A stretch of DNA of 64,000 bases from Casuarina equisetifolia (Eukaryota; Streptophyta; Magnoliopsida; Fagales; Casuarinaceae), in assembly GCA_028551475.1 (NCBI GenBank), contig CM052358.1:16475938-16539937 (forward strand), in the 5' to 3' direction. A program made the position numbers and the translations under genes. Positions 11,026-24,600 of the stretch are shown here, one piece after another. How positions within the stretch are numbered: the stretch's first letter is position 1; every line of letters begins with the position of its first letter. The notes under the pieces were generated by a model. That model saw only the letters and a program-made list of their open reading frames with translations. It searched no databases and was not told where the DNA came from.

Positions 11026-13060
11026 CCTAGGAAGACAATAATCATCTCGCCGAACAATACTTGGAGTCTAACCTTAGGGACAAGGCCACACTCAGGGGAA
11101 ATGCTGTGACATGTGCAAGCAACTAATGACCTAGGCAAAAGTGGGTTAACGTGGAGTAAACAGGTTTATATGCACTCTACCAACAGACCATGCTTAACCA
11201 ATATTCTACTTTGTATTTTGCTTATTACTTTTTGTGTGGTAGTGTAGGCTTATCATGTCCATAGAAGGCATATGATAATTAATTATGGGAAGGAAGGTGT
11301 GTTTCATTAAGGACAAAATTGAAGAGTTGGAGTACAAAAGCATACCCTTGGCCCTTACCCCTAACCAAGGCAAAAGGAGAAATCCATGCTAGACATTAGT
11401 TGACTACACTCACTATACAAACAATAATTCTATTGATGTTATCTTTTAATTCTAAATTAAAATTTTATAGTTTTCTATCCCAATATTCTCTACTACATGA
11501 ATTTTATGATTGTGAGATATGCATTTTCATCATTGTATTTGCGTTTAGAATTGTAGATTCAAATCTTGTCCAGAACATGAGGACAATAATATAATATTTT
11601 TGATTGATTGATTTTATAATAGTATTTCTCAAGCAGTGTGCAGTAAGATTCGACCGTACAAAGACCTCACAATATAAGCTTTGAATACTCATGGAAAGCT
11701 ATACCATCAAGAAACCAGTTTCCATTCGGTTGGCACGTTTAGTCCTCGGGTTCACACATGCATTATATCTTTCAGTACTTGGAGTTGTTGATGAAAATGA
11801 GGAAATAACGAGATTATTTATATGGGAAACTTGGAGTGGCTGGATGCATACAGGATCTTGTCTTGGCAAGGGTGGTATCTTTGTTAGTTTCTGCTAACGA
11901 TGGGCTTCGAACCAACCTGCTCCTCGCACAGAACCAATTAACTGATGCATGCAAACCAAGTTGTACTACTGATCTCGAAAATGAGCTTTAAGGATTACCT
12001 GTGTTGGATGGTGGAAGCAACAAGGAAGAGGTTTTGAAAACCCAATGTCCCATTTAACATACAATCTTCACATCATTTTTGGAGTTCCTTTTTTTTTTTT
12101 TTTTGTTGAATTCATAGGATCTCTAAAGAAGTGGTTGGGTTTGGGCATGAATCCTGTCAAACTTTGACAGCCCCGGCCCAAGTGTCGACCGAGGATGCGA
12201 AAACTAACCCACAGACATACATGGATGATGTAATATGGTGTCTGTTGGTATGGATTGGGTCGCAGACAGGCATGCAGCATCTCACCTTGCCGTGTTCTTT
12301 CCATTTATTCAAAAGTTATACAATAAAAAGGACAAAAGAAACCAGCCAATTGAGACACGAAATAGTTTTTTAATTTTGATATAACCAGTGCATGTTCTTC
12401 CTCCGCTGCCAATTACTGTTAGAATCGAGATATCTATGTCTCGAGATTCACCATCAATGCATATCGCCTGAACTTAAACAAGGATGCGCCGTCCTCTCGC
12501 CGGCAAGTGATCTCTACTGCCTCCAATCCCAGATGGAAATCTTAACCTTTCGGGACCGTCTGCAGACATTTTTTTTTCCACAGGGCTTGTTTCTTAGCCA
12601 TGTGGTTTTGTATTGGATGACCAGATATCATGAAGCTTTTAAACAACTTTGGACAACTCACCGATTAAAGAAGAGAAAATGACGGGCTAATCCATAGTTG
12701 AAGTTAGAGCTATTCCCAAGTATGAAAACTCACCACCAACCATAACAAAAAAAAGTCCAATAGTGATTATACCAACAACTCCATTTATGGCATCAATATC
12801 ATAGTACTTTTCACAAATTTTTTCTGCTATGTTTAACAGAGACCAAGTTTACTGCAAAACTCTAGAATCAAAACTTGTATCGGCAACTATGGCATTGCCT
12901 TACATTGCTATGCACAATAAAGGAGAAACGTCAACCATAAAAATCCTCAAATCAAAATAATCAAAATTTTGAACAGGGGATTAAAAAAAAAAAGGGAGAA
13001 TATATAAAGAAAGAAACCTAATATAGCCCGGAAGGAAGAAGAGAACCCAGCTTTGTTTAT
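11026..13060. other. Unassigned host-like DNA
   Basis: No gene is secure. An open stretch at 12392-12682 contains 'ISPELKQGCAVLSPASDLYC', vaguely like protein-kinase subdomains VIII-IX, but it has no catalytic loop and could be chance. A poly-T tract lies near 12090-12105. Confidence 0.4.
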
Positions 13061-13064
13061 CTAC

Positions 13065-13313
13065 TTATCTATTATGTAAAGGATTCGGGCCAGTATAGAC
13101 TTTCCTCTTTTCATCGCCAAAAACAGCACCGCCATCTTCGTTTTTATCTGCTCCAAAGCGTCCGCGGGGTTTACCACCGGTCGGCTCTGAGGGAGACCCA
13201 GTTTTGAAGGTTCGATAAGTAGCAGACCCATCAACAGATGAGGCTCGTAGCAGAGCCAGAACCAGAACCAGAAGTAGGATGGAGAACCAAGGAAACTCTT
13301 TTCTGAGACCCAT
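13065..13313 (-). CDS. CLE: CLE-family signalling peptide precursor (CLE19/20/21-like)
   Basis: This encodes a small secreted precursor of about 82 residues from the second Met (13311-13313). Using the upstream Met at 13338-13340 gives 91. I prefer the inner Met because it puts the hydrophobic signal peptide (FSILLLVLVLALL, about residues 8-22) at the N-terminus. A variable Gly/Lys-rich middle follows. The C-terminus carries the 12-residue CLE motif RKVYTGPNPLHN plus a final Arg, just after a basic KR, as in CLE20. CLE peptides are cleaved, hydroxylated and arabinosylated at motif prolines, then bind CLV1/BAM-type receptor kinases to control meristem and vascular cell fate. Motif position 4, usually Pro, is Tyr here. 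It is a single exon on the sequence seen. Family assignment is strong; the exact orthologue is inference. Confidence 0.82.
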   Translation of the reverse strand: MGLRKEFPWFSILLLVLVLALLRASSVDGSATYRTFKTGSPSEPTGGKPRGRFGADKNEDGGAVFGDEKRKVYTGPNPLHNR

Positions 13314-13794
13314 CTGCTTCGCGCTCAAGACCCAGATCATGCATGGAAGCTTCTAGCTCAATACCCTAGAAACGAAAAACAAAAGTTGTGCCTGAATCTA
13401 AACGAAAAGGCCACTAAAAGAAACTCCGAGGGAAAGCTGAAGAAAGAGGAGTGGTTTGGGATGGGATACCAGAAAAAGAGGGATCAAAGCCTTTTTCGCT
13501 ATTTCTTTATGGACTTTGCGGTTCGTCCGATGGGAGTGTGACCTTAAAGTCTCAGCTCTGAAAATGAGAATAGTCAATGAAGGGCGAGAGTCAAAACGCA
13601 TAGGTTTTGGTGCCTGAAAGAAAATAAATTTGGTGCAGAGCTTGTTCGGGACTTTGGATGCCATTTTCGCAGCCCATTTTAATACCTTGGAAAGCTCTAT
13701 GGACCAGAGAGAGAGCAGCAAGACAGAGAACTCCTATTTCTGGTTGGGTCTAGAATCATCCCTGTTTGGTTTGCTGCATTTATCTATTACATTA

Positions 13795-13860
13795 AGAGAG
13801 AGAGAGACAGAGCAAGAACCAGAAAGAGAGAGAGACAGAGAGAGAGAAAAAGAGAGGAGG
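13795..13860. repeat. (GA)n-rich low-complexity tract
   Basis: Interrupted GA/GACA repeats lie about 450 bp upstream of the CLE start codon, possibly in its promoter. GA-rich tracts are common in plant promoters and leaders. Confidence 0.75.
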
Positions 13861-16800
13861 CCTTGGGTCTCTGTCTGATACCAATCTTAGCTCAGGTGAT
13901 CTAATAAATTATCCTTACATTTCTTAATGGAAAAAAAATGAATAAAAATTCTGAAAAATTGATGATTTACGTGAAAAATCATTTCCTGATGGTTGCTGAC
14001 GTGATAACAGACCATGCATGCGAAGATGAGGAACAAAGAAAGTGGTCAGTTCCCAAGAAGTGCATTGTTTTTCTTTTTCTATCTTCTTCTTATTATTATA
14101 TTACATGGCTTTTGTTGTTTCGTAAAACGAAAAAGGTTTTATCACGCGCTGGGGAGCTTTCTGAGAAAGCGATCCAAGACGTGGTGGTTCTGGCTGGAAG
14201 GAGAAGAAAAAAGTCATGATTGATCCAGCTCTAAGGATAATGATTTTTTTTTTTCTCTTTTCTTCATTTAAAGCTTAAAACCCCATATCTAGAAGACTGG
14301 GACGCGTTTGGAATATCTAAATATAATGATTTTCTCTGTCATTTTTGTTTCTATCCCCCGTTATGAATTTGAAGCATCAGATAGATTGACTAACATCCTT
14401 GTTAGAACAAGTCTCTTTCACTCCCCTTTGAAATCTTAACGCAGCCATGTGTTTGAATAGGACTGAAATGAAAGGCCATCCAGATTATTCTTCATGGGTG
14501 GGTTTGGGGTTATCATAAGATTTGACAAAATTTATGGAAAGTTAATGGTAATGGCACTTTGGTCCAATCACAGGAAGACCTCTTTAACGAAAACAGAACA
14601 AGAACAAGAACAAGAACAAGAACAGGAAGGAAAAGACAATGGAAGTTTACAGGTCCAAGATGAGTTCTCAGATGAGACTTTCCTGCAGGATCTAACTAAA
14701 TTCTTAGCTAGGCATTATTGACCCTTATTATATAACAAAATATTTATATAAAAAACAAAAAAAACAAAAATGAAGAACAGGGTTGGTTCCAAGATTTGAA
14801 CTTTGATTCAACTCCTCCGTATAAGCAAATAATTTCATGTGTGAATATGTATAAACGAAGCTTAATGGAGAGGAAATCAACTCAAATCGGTCAAAGAAGT
14901 TGTCGTTGATAGGTGGGCCATGTAGAGGTGGACAGCAAGTATGTGGGGTGATGTTTTTTCTTGTGGCAAATGATGTTGTCCTTATTTACTTTCTATAATT
15001 ACAAGGAAAAGACGACGATAACATGGAAGTCATGGATGATTGGTTTTAGCACCTCCCAATTACCTGAAATACTTGGCCGAATTATCCTGCTGGGAAATCA
15101 ACGTTAAAGATAACCTGCTTTGCTTTTCTTAACCCAATTGTTTTGAGATTTCACCCCATGGTTGGAACTTGAAGGCCAAGAAAATTGTCAGAACAATCAG
15201 TGGAGAGAAGCTCGCCTTTTGCCAGTTGTAAAGTTGAGATTTCCTTTGCTTGAAACGAGAATCCAATCAGAGAAGATGAAACAAATCATGTACAAACCAC
15301 TTTTCTTGCTCAAGCCTGATTTTTTCTGGGTCTCTGTTGATCTCTTTTATCAGTACTCCAGATATATAGATTTCACCGTCCATTCGCTTTCATCTTTGCT
15401 CTTTGCTGCTGCAGTGACAAATAAGCAAACAGACGAAGCTTTTACCACTCAAAGTGTCCAGGCTCTTCCATGTCTCCCGGTGCCTGCCAAGTGAATGCCT
15501 TATTGACTAGTTTCCATGCTTGGGTAACTCCTGTGATGGGCCTTTCTTTATCATTTCTCAGCAATTATTTGCTAATTTCCCTTTCGGAGCAAGCCAAGAA
15601 TCCTATCAGAAGACTGTTGAAATTGTTTCCTTTTTTCGGTTTTTTTAATTTTCAACTGCTGTTCTTATTGTTTGTACTGTTACAACAATTCATCATTATG
15701 CTTCCTAATAAATCATCCATTGTCAAAAAGTTTGAACTGATAATACATGAATCTAATATTATAATTACTACTTTAATATTTCTTTCCGTGGGTAGGTTTT
15801 AATTTCCCTTTCAACAAACGAGACAAATGCATAGGATATTTCACTAAGTTTCGAAGATCTTGATTTCAATTCCATGTGAAACTATCAATTATTTGGATAA
15901 TAGAAGCCAAAGGATAAGTAGCGAAATAATGGGATCCGATACAGAACAATCTCTCTCCCCTTCACACTGGCACAGTAGAACTACCAACACAAAAAGTTGA
16001 TGTACATGTACTCATTCACAACATCATTCATCATCCATTGAATAGTTGATCCAGCAATATAGGTACTTAGATATGTGGCATGAACAAAAGGTGTCTTGGT
16101 CGGTCCAGTGAAAGGAAGAAGGTGCTTAGATATTTTTATTCCCTAGAAAGGCTGGGACAACCTTCCCCTGCTGCACCAAGATAAAAAGTAGGTTGGTGCA
16201 GGTCATAATCTGCATGTTACTCACTCTTCTTCAAAAAGGAAAGTGAAGAAAAAACTTTTTTGAGTCTTTCGTACATTTCAGGACTTGTAAAATGCCCTTA
16301 ATTAATACTTCTGAACTTACGTCTGCGCAGGGAACACTTTATCCAGATTGCAGCTGTAAATGGTAAACAGAAGCTCTGTCTAAGTACTAGTCATTTCCAG
16401 GAGGAACCATGGATTAAAAAAAAAAGAAAAAAGAATGGAAGTAAGCAGGGAAGAGCATGTGGGTTTTAGGCTAGCAGAAGGTTGATTTGCCTACATAATT
16501 ACTTACTGCTCAAAAGTCATCAATACGTAGTTTAGCCTGTTCCTAGTGTCTTAGCCATGCATTCACACAGACCCAAGAGAAGGATAAGCCGAAGCTGGAA
16601 GGCTTGGAAGCTGAAATCCCGTTCTCAGGTTGCAGAACATATTGCTTGGCACGTTTGCAGAGAGAGAAGGGAGAGCGTGGGAGAAGAAGGCCACCCAATT
16701 ACATAACATAATGAGAGGTTAGCCGGCTTTTTCATGATGAGAGAGCACCCACCACTTCTCTCAAAGTCTGAGGATGGAGCTGAGCGGAAAAAGCTTTGTT

Positions 16801-17760
16801 GTGATACAGAGCTTTGACTGAAAACAAGCAAAGAAATTTCAGACAAAGTCATTATGAGTACATAAGGCTATTATTGAAGCAGAGAATATGAAGTGGTGGG
16901 CAAGCAATAGAGCAATTAGCCTCTCTCTCTCTCTTTAATATTACTTTTTGTTTTCCTTTTTTTCCCCAGTCAAAGTCATGGTGCTCTGCCATCATTGGGA
17001 TCTCAACTACTTCATGAACTGTCATACCATTGAGAGCGATTTTTACCTTACTCATGAGGACCAAGTTAATTTCAACTTTTAGGTAAGTTTTGTGTATAAT
17101 TAGAGACATATTTAAAAGATCTTCCTTCATTTTGGTCCCAGGTAATAATGGAGCTTGTTGAATCAGATTCAACTTTTGGTTCTTTCTTTTCAAAACAAAA
17201 AGTCATCTTTAAGTTATGGGTTTTCATACGTTTAAAAGTAATTTCTCAAATGTCTAAAAACCAAGAAATCAATCTCTCACAAATTACCAAGAACCGATGG
17301 ATAGTTCATACTTAATAAACTACAATTGATTATCATAAACCCTCTGATATCATTAAGAAAATTCAGAAAACTATCTTTATGAGTACAGGCAAAACCAACC
17401 TTCATTCCCTTTTCCATGAGAGCGACCCTTACCATGCATGAAACTGGGGACCAATAGAACCAACACCCAGCTTAAAGAAGAGGGAAGAGGTTGGATTCCC
17501 ATTTCAAAGTCTTTTTCTTTTTTTTTTTCTTTTGTTTTTAGGAAGTAACTCTTTTTCTTAAAAAAAAAAATTAATTATCAAATCTGTATAATCTCAGAGA
17601 TGATTTTTTTTTTCTTTTTTTTCCTTTCAAAGACTACACTAAGAGGATCAGTAATTTTAGAACAGATATCAGGCTTGAGGCCCTACCTCGTTTATAGGTC
17701 ACAACTATAATCATAAGGTTGGACTTAGACAAAACCTTGAAAAAGGTTGGTCAAATAAAG
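13861..17760. other. Gene-poor host DNA between CLE and HMGCL
   Basis: Several short open stretches exist on both strands, but none shows family motifs or exon-like borders. Low-complexity items are a GAACAA hexamer run near 14596-14625, a (CT)n run near 16920-16936 and T/A-rich tracts near 17510-17620. No tRNA-like cloverleaf was noticed. Confidence 0.5.
14596..14625. repeat. (GAACAA)n hexamer microsatellite
   Basis: About five near-perfect copies of a 6-bp unit. Confidence 0.75.
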
Positions 17761-17778
17761 AGATTATCCCCGTTATGG

Positions 17779-18039
17779 CTATTTTTGGCTGGAACCACCT
17801 GCTTGAGTAGTTGTTAGGATTTGAGACAGTCCAGCGTTAATGATTTCTAGTCTCCTTGAAGTCCATCGACCCGAACAAATCACATGGTCACCCACCCAAG
17901 CAATAACAGAAATATCAGTATCATGGCCCCTGAAGCCATGGTAAAGCCTACTTTCAAATCTCCCCTGTCCGCTTTCTTCATTGTGTTCAAGGATCTCATC
18001 ACACACGACAAAACGTTCATGCTCATATGTCTTTATCAA
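17779..18039 (-). CDS. Hypothetical 86-residue ORF downstream of HMGCL
   Basis: The open frame runs from a Met at 18037-18039, starts MIKTYEHERFVVCDEILEHN and has no signal peptide or membrane segment. I recognise no domain. It lies about 410 bp beyond the HMGCL stop on the same strand, so it could lie in 3' transcribed sequence, be a short host gene, or be chance. Amino-acid composition is fairly ordinary (acidic/basic mix, single Cys residues), the only argument in its favour. Confidence 0.2.
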   Translation of the reverse strand: MIKTYEHERFVVCDEILEHNEESGQGRFESRLYHGFRGHDTDISVIAWVGDHVICSGRWTSRRLEIINAGLSQILTTTQAGGSSQK

Positions 18040-18450
18040 TGATTATCGATTGTCCGACCAATAATGGATGCTATATAAGTAGAAAATATGTTCATTCATG
18101 CTTGACTTCAAACCCTGCTGGAGTGATGCTTGACATTAGCCACATAACTCAGACTTAAAATGAACACTTAATATAATAGTGTAATTCCTGATTCAAATGG
18201 TTTAAGAAGCAACAAAAAAAAATTGTGGGAAAATGATGGTCAACTTGCTCACTGCAATTTATAATTTCTGCTTCTGAATGGGAAACGTTGGAGAATGATG
18301 ATTCTTTCTTCCCATAATATAATTACTGGGGCAATGGCTCTGGATTTCGTTTTTCCCTGACATGGGGAAGTAGCCATATAGTAACAATGTATGTTTGACA
18401 TCTACTTTTTTCCTTGCTTGAATACTTCAAATTTATCTACGAGTAGTTTC

Positions 18451-18699
18451 TTATATCTTAGAGGCGTCGGCTGTCACTCGGCTTAATGCAATGGCGGTCT
18501 TTGAACCAGATGGGCGACCCAGATGCTTGCTGATGAAATCCCCGACCAACATGAGCTTCGCCAAATCCACATTGGTTTTTATACCAAGACCATGAAGCAT
18601 GTACACAACATCCTCAGTGGCAACGTTCCCTGAAGCTCCTTTAGCATAGGGACACCCGCCTAAACCAGCAACAGATGAATCTAGTGTGCTAATCCCCAT
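18451..18699 (-). CDS. HMGCL: HMGCL coding exon 8 (residues 352-433 and stop)
   Basis: Begins at an internal Met codon right after a GTCAACAG acceptor, contains [14 protein letters not shown] with the catalytic Cys and Asn, and ends DASKI-stop at 18451-18453. Confidence 0.94.
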   Translation of the reverse strand: MGISTLDSSVAGLGGCPYAKGASGNVATEDVVYMLHGLGIKTNVDLAKLMLVGDFISKHLGRPSGSKTAIALSRVTADASKI

Positions 18700-21600
18700 C
18701 TGTTGACAAAAAAATTATGAGCTCATAGAAGAAATGATCAGGTTTGCAATAATAAGAAAATTGCCTGGGTTTCTGCATAAAAAGGCCAGTCCATGAACTC
18801 TCTTTCTGATTTCTATTTATCAGCTCGTCTCACATGAAAAGTTCAAGGCATAGTCATAGACAAGTTGTAACCCAAGGGACTTCTGTCCTAAGGAAGCGAT
18901 CAAAGTTCCATTTCCTCAGATCAAAACTGATGCAAGATTCGACTAGGACAGGTCCCCGACTGCTATATCAGTAACTAGACACTAGTTACTGTAAATTACT
19001 CTTAGCGTCTAGATATTGTATATGAGGCATGATTAGGTTCTGCTGGTATAATGCTTACCTGAAGGGAAATGAGAATGTTTGGAAGAGATTGTCCATAAGT
19101 ATCATGGAAGTGAACGGCAAGCCTTTCCACCGGAACATGAGCCATTACAGCTTCAAGCATTGGAACCACAGTCCCTACATAAAGAAAAAAGAAAGAGGAA
19201 ATTAACGACAGATTACTACAAGATCAAACTGTATACTACAAGAAAACAAAAACTGGAAATTTGGAGAAAATTCTCTAGATTTCCGTGTGTTTTAAAACTT
19301 GACAATATAATTTACTGAAAGGAACAATTCATATATTAGTTTCCGGTTAACTCTTTCCATTGAAAACAGAGTACGTGGTTGATGTTCTGTAATCAGTTTG
19401 TCAAATAGCCATAAATAAATCTAAAGGACCTACTCATTATTATTTTCTTGGTATACTTAGAGGTTAGATAAGTGGGACACTCAAAGCATCCCCGAAATTT
19501 CTTCTAGGAGAAGACTCAAATCATCCCTCAAGTCCAGAGATGAGAGAATCGTTCTTCTTTTAATCGATCATCCACCTCAGACCTTCTCTTTTATTCATTT
19601 TTAGGATTGATTTTACATCCCACAACGGGTTGCTCAAACCAAATGAGTTTCAAGTCTACACTTTCCTTGGAAGGTTGGCCATGCCACTCTCTTTAAAGGT
19701 GACTCAGACCACCCTCTCACCTGGAAAGTCCAAACCAGGCGGATTTTGTGAGGTTACTCCAACATCGTTTCAACCTGAAGGATAGGCCAGCTGAACCCTA
19801 GGTAGATTTTATAGATGCGTCCACCACTTTTCACCTAAAGAGTAGTTTGATCCACCTTGAGAAGCCTTTTGAAGGCGCCTCAACTATTCTACACCTAGAA
19901 AGTAGTCTAGCCATCACACCTACCCCTTTATGGGCCATCATGAGAAACTGATTATGTAGGATTCAACATATTAACTCCACATACTAAATTTTCAAGGTGA
20001 ATTAAAAAATACCAAAAACCTAATAAGTGAATAATTCATATTTGAAACCTAGGAAGTGCATTGAAATCATTTAACAATCAAGAGAGATTTAATTTTCTCT
20101 TCAAAGAATCCTTAGAAAAAAAAAGAAAAAAAAAAGAAAAAGAAAGAAATCCAAAAACAAAGAAACAAAAGGAAAACTGTCCCTGGAAAGAAGAATGCCA
20201 AGAAGAATTTCACTCCACAATTCACGATCCATGTTTCTAAATTCTTCTTAAAGCATTTGCACAAACTCTCAAATCATATTGAAAACATTTAAAGAATAAG
20301 GTCAAGGGGAAATAGTATTGCGGTACTCATACTGAGTCATGAAACTGTTGAAAAGCAAAACAAGAAGCCAAATCCAAGGTGTGAATGAAAAAATCAAATC
20401 AGGCAGAGAGGATTGTTGAAGTAACATATCAAAGTTGCCAATTATAGAGGTGAAAACTTAGATAGCTCTCACCCTCCCTGCCTACACTGTTTTCTGGTTG
20501 CAAGGAACGAGGGGTCTAATGGCAACTGGGGAGTGAATGAAGATAAAAGCCATCACGTTTCGGGCATATGGACACAGATCCATAATGTGAATGACAATAA
20601 AAGCCATCACGTTTTGGGCATTTCTGCCATCACAATCTCAGGTATCATTATCCAAGAACAGCCTAATAGGACAAACTTCATTCAACACATTTTAGACTAA
20701 AAGTGACTAAAAATATTCATCGCACTGCAAAATGAAAGGCAATCAACCTAAGCAAAATGACCAAGATGTGATAAAAAACCATCCATCGCTCAAAGAAGTA
20801 ACATAAAAGCAACAAAATATGACGTTTTCCAGAAGCCTAAAAAATGGGTGAATAAGTTTTCAATAATAGAGCAAAATTATCAGATTCTCAAAATCACGTA
20901 AGCAATAAGAGACACCTCTGCACATAAAAGAAGTTTATCCAATATAAGGTAGTTGCAGAAGCAAATCAACCTAGTGGAAGCACTTCTGATGCAGAAAAGA
21001 ACTCCATTACATTTACCTGGCGTACCAACTCCTATTGTGTCAGCAAGAGAAATTTCAAAGCAACCCATGTCATACAGTTCCTTTGCCACATATGCAACTT
21101 TTGAAGGAGTAATGGCTCCTTCCACTGGACAGCCAACTGCACAGGATACATACCTAGCAAAGTTCATTTCCAACTGATTCATGTCAGCGCAATTTCTGGT
21201 TATAAAGTCCATCTAAAGAGTAGAGCCATTAAAACGTAAAGTCTATCTAAAGAATACTGGTGTCAACATGCAATATTACATAGAATATGTAATTTGAGAT
21301 CTAAATGCAATTTTATTCACTAAACTCATAGAGAACCAAAGACTAAAGAGAAATACATGTGATATTGGGCATTCATCACATTAGAAAAAGATCCACACCA
21401 GGGTAATGTTATAATAATATAAACGGAAATATAAAATAATTCTTTTCTTTACATTGAACAATGCACTCTGCTCCAGGGCTTATTCATCACAGATCGCGTA
21501 CACATTTTTGCCAGGTCGTGTCAGGCTTGGTAAGATTATAAATTATGTATTTTGAAATTTCTATCTACGTCACATGATTCTCAAGAGATGAAAGGACCCA

Positions 21601-24600
21601 TCAGAACCATAGGTACAGGTTACCGTCGGGTGTTAGTTGCACAATTGTAGCCATTAACTCATCTTTCCTGGCCATTATATAGATCATGGACATAGCGTGT
21701 GAGAAAATCTGATAACTATTGCCTAAAAGGAAAATTTTGGTAACGTGATGACAGAACCACTGTCAATCACAACAAAGAAGTGCTAATAAAAAAGAATAAG
21801 GGATATGAACATATAGGCTTATTTCCTCACTTGGAGATTGCTCGTAAAGCAGAAATGCACTCACAGAAGATAACTCAGCACTATGTACCAGTCAACTGTG
21901 GCCACGCTTAAATAGAGAAGATGGGCAGACAATATCTTCTTTTTCTTTCTATAGTATGATTTAATAATAGAAGAAACAAAGGGAAGTGCTAACTGCATTG
22001 AAAAACTCCAGAGCAATTTAGTTAAAACTCCTTTAAAGTGAGATGAATCCAAGACAAATAACCAACTTTTTCTTTATTGGCAGCCCAACCTGTGTTGAAC
22101 CAATGATTTCAGCCATGAAAAATGACGCCATTGAATCAAAGAATGTTGGCAGCACAGATAACTAACTCGTGCCAGCATGGCTTATAAATGGAAAGAGTGA
22201 GTGGCAATGACACATATTACATGTGAGTGCACACACGCATAAAAGCGCACACACAGAAAGATAAGAGAGAAATGGGAACAAGAAAATAAGACATACCCTC
22301 GAACAGGAATTGAGAGCTTTTTAGCAGCATTAGTAACTGCACGATAACGAGCAAGACTCTCTTCAATGCTGCAATTGATGTTCGACTTTGAAAAGGACTC
22401 AGAAGCTGATGCAAAGACTGCAACTTCCTTAGCACCAGCTGCAACAGCGGCTTCAAATCCCTGGAAGAAGTAAATGAAGCCGTTCAGAGGATCATCATCA
22501 AAAATATTGCACCAGTACGGGAACTCCTTTGGTTCATCCAGATTACCCACCTTTAAGTTAGGTGTCAGAACGGGCAATGTAGCACCCTCCAAAGTACAAA
22601 CAGCGCTCATAACATCCTTAGCATCTGCCAGCTGAAAAGGTGGCAGGATAATATTAGTAAAGGATACGTACCACTTATAGAATGATTACACTATCAACGG
22701 AACCAAAGATAGAGAGCAGGTCACTATATTTTTAAACAAAACATTAACTAGGAGTATAATTTTTTACTCATGGAGCATCCAACAAAAAATTCTTTCGTAG
22801 AATGAGAAACAATCCACAACCATAAATGTCAATCATTGTATCAGACTAAAAGTCTGATATGCGAACTTAGTATAGTCTAAACAAATACATCAAACTATTG
22901 TTCATCAAGCCCCAAGAAGATGGATATCCTCACCATGTTGTAATACTTGAAAGTGACCAAAAGTTTCAGAAACATTCAGTTCAGGATCATTCCATTGAAG
23001 GTAAATAACAAAGCAATTAGTACAGCTCCTTCAAAAGTATTCATAATACTCCCTCCGTTGTAGATCCTTATTCTCATGGCAAACAATAGGTAAAATTTCT
23101 GAGTTGATGGATTCTTGAGCAGCGACAGAAATTCTAACCTCTAAGGTGAAAGTAGAGAGAGCGTCGCATGGATTGAGCTTCTACAGAAGACTTTAGTGTG
23201 AAAGGAGTCTTTGTTCAGGCTTTATCAAGTACATTGTAGGGGATCGTTGGTACATTCAGTGTGGCAAAATGTGATGGGGATTCTCCTCAGTCGGTATTGA
23301 TTCTTTTGTTTATCTTTATTTTCCCAAATTATTAGTACAGAATCCAACCAACGTAAAATTCACGTGTCTCCCATATGATCAAACTTGAGGAAAGAACTGC
23401 AGCTCAAAATTCTAAATGGCAGTGGCAGCAAAATTCACTAAAACATAATTTCTTTTTCATTGGAAAGCACTACATATACAAATAAAGTGATGATTGTTCA
23501 AGATTGTTCCAAATTAAATTGCCAGTAGTTTCCTTGATCAGTATTCATGGTATACTGCTAGAGCTATTATCCAATTATTTGTAGTCTCCAATTGGTTTTC
23601 CCTTTTCATTTTCTGCCCCTGATTCATTTTTTCTCATAGTAAGAGTGTCAAGCCAAAATTAAAAGAATCTCCATATACTTCAACAAAGAGAGATTCTATG
23701 CTTGTAAATAAGGGTGTTCCTGCTTGCTACTGGATGATATCAGTTTGAGCTTTCAAAGAAGTTCATTATATTATCTCATCACCATATCCCTGCGATATGA
23801 AGTTACAAGTTCAGTTGTCCAATTCAATCCTTTGTCTCAACAGCATGACAAGATATTAAATTATGAAAAAGCTCGCATGGAATACGCAACTTAAAATCAA
23901 GCAATGAGCTCAAGATAGAAACACTATCAGATGTCTTTGCATAAGTTATATTTCGGGTAACAAAATCATTAGCCCTCGTTACCTTTTTTCTTTCATTTGT
24001 ATTATTCTATAGTTATGGTGCAATCAATATAAATCTCTCGTGTGGTGATGAATGGATGAGATATTTATGGAAATAGATAGAAAATAGTAAAATAAGATCT
24101 AACTAAAGTTTACAGTATCAACTGGAAATAATCAGCCATGTTACCTGAGGAACCCATTTAGGAGAGACAAAACTTGTAGCCTCCACAACGGAAAATCCAC
24201 AGGATACTAATCTATGAATCAATTCAATCTTTACAGCAGTAGGTACAATATTCTTCTCATTCTGTAACCCGTCTCTTGGACCAACTTCTACTATCTTTAC
24301 AAATTTTGGCGTAGCTCTCAAAAACTGCATTAACCAGTTAAAGATCAGATAGAGAACAGTGAAAATAAGTTTGTGACAAGCCACAGCTCCAAAAAGGATT
24401 TTCATTCAAAAAATCAAGCTAAAAAGAAAAGAGAAAAAAGAAAAAGGCCCATAAGATATGGGTTACAGGACACCATCTTACAAAGAGAATTTCTACACAC
24501 TGACAAAAGATTAAAGCAATCATGTCAGAAGATAAGACACAAGAAGTTCTATTTCACAAACCAAATCACCTTATTTTTTGTCTCCAATATGTCTTGGTCA

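Noticed and set aside
12392-12682. Possible receptor-kinase fragment
   Set aside because: Only about 20 residues recall kinase subdomains VIII-IX. No HRD, DFG or flanking kinase text was found, so chance similarity is likely.
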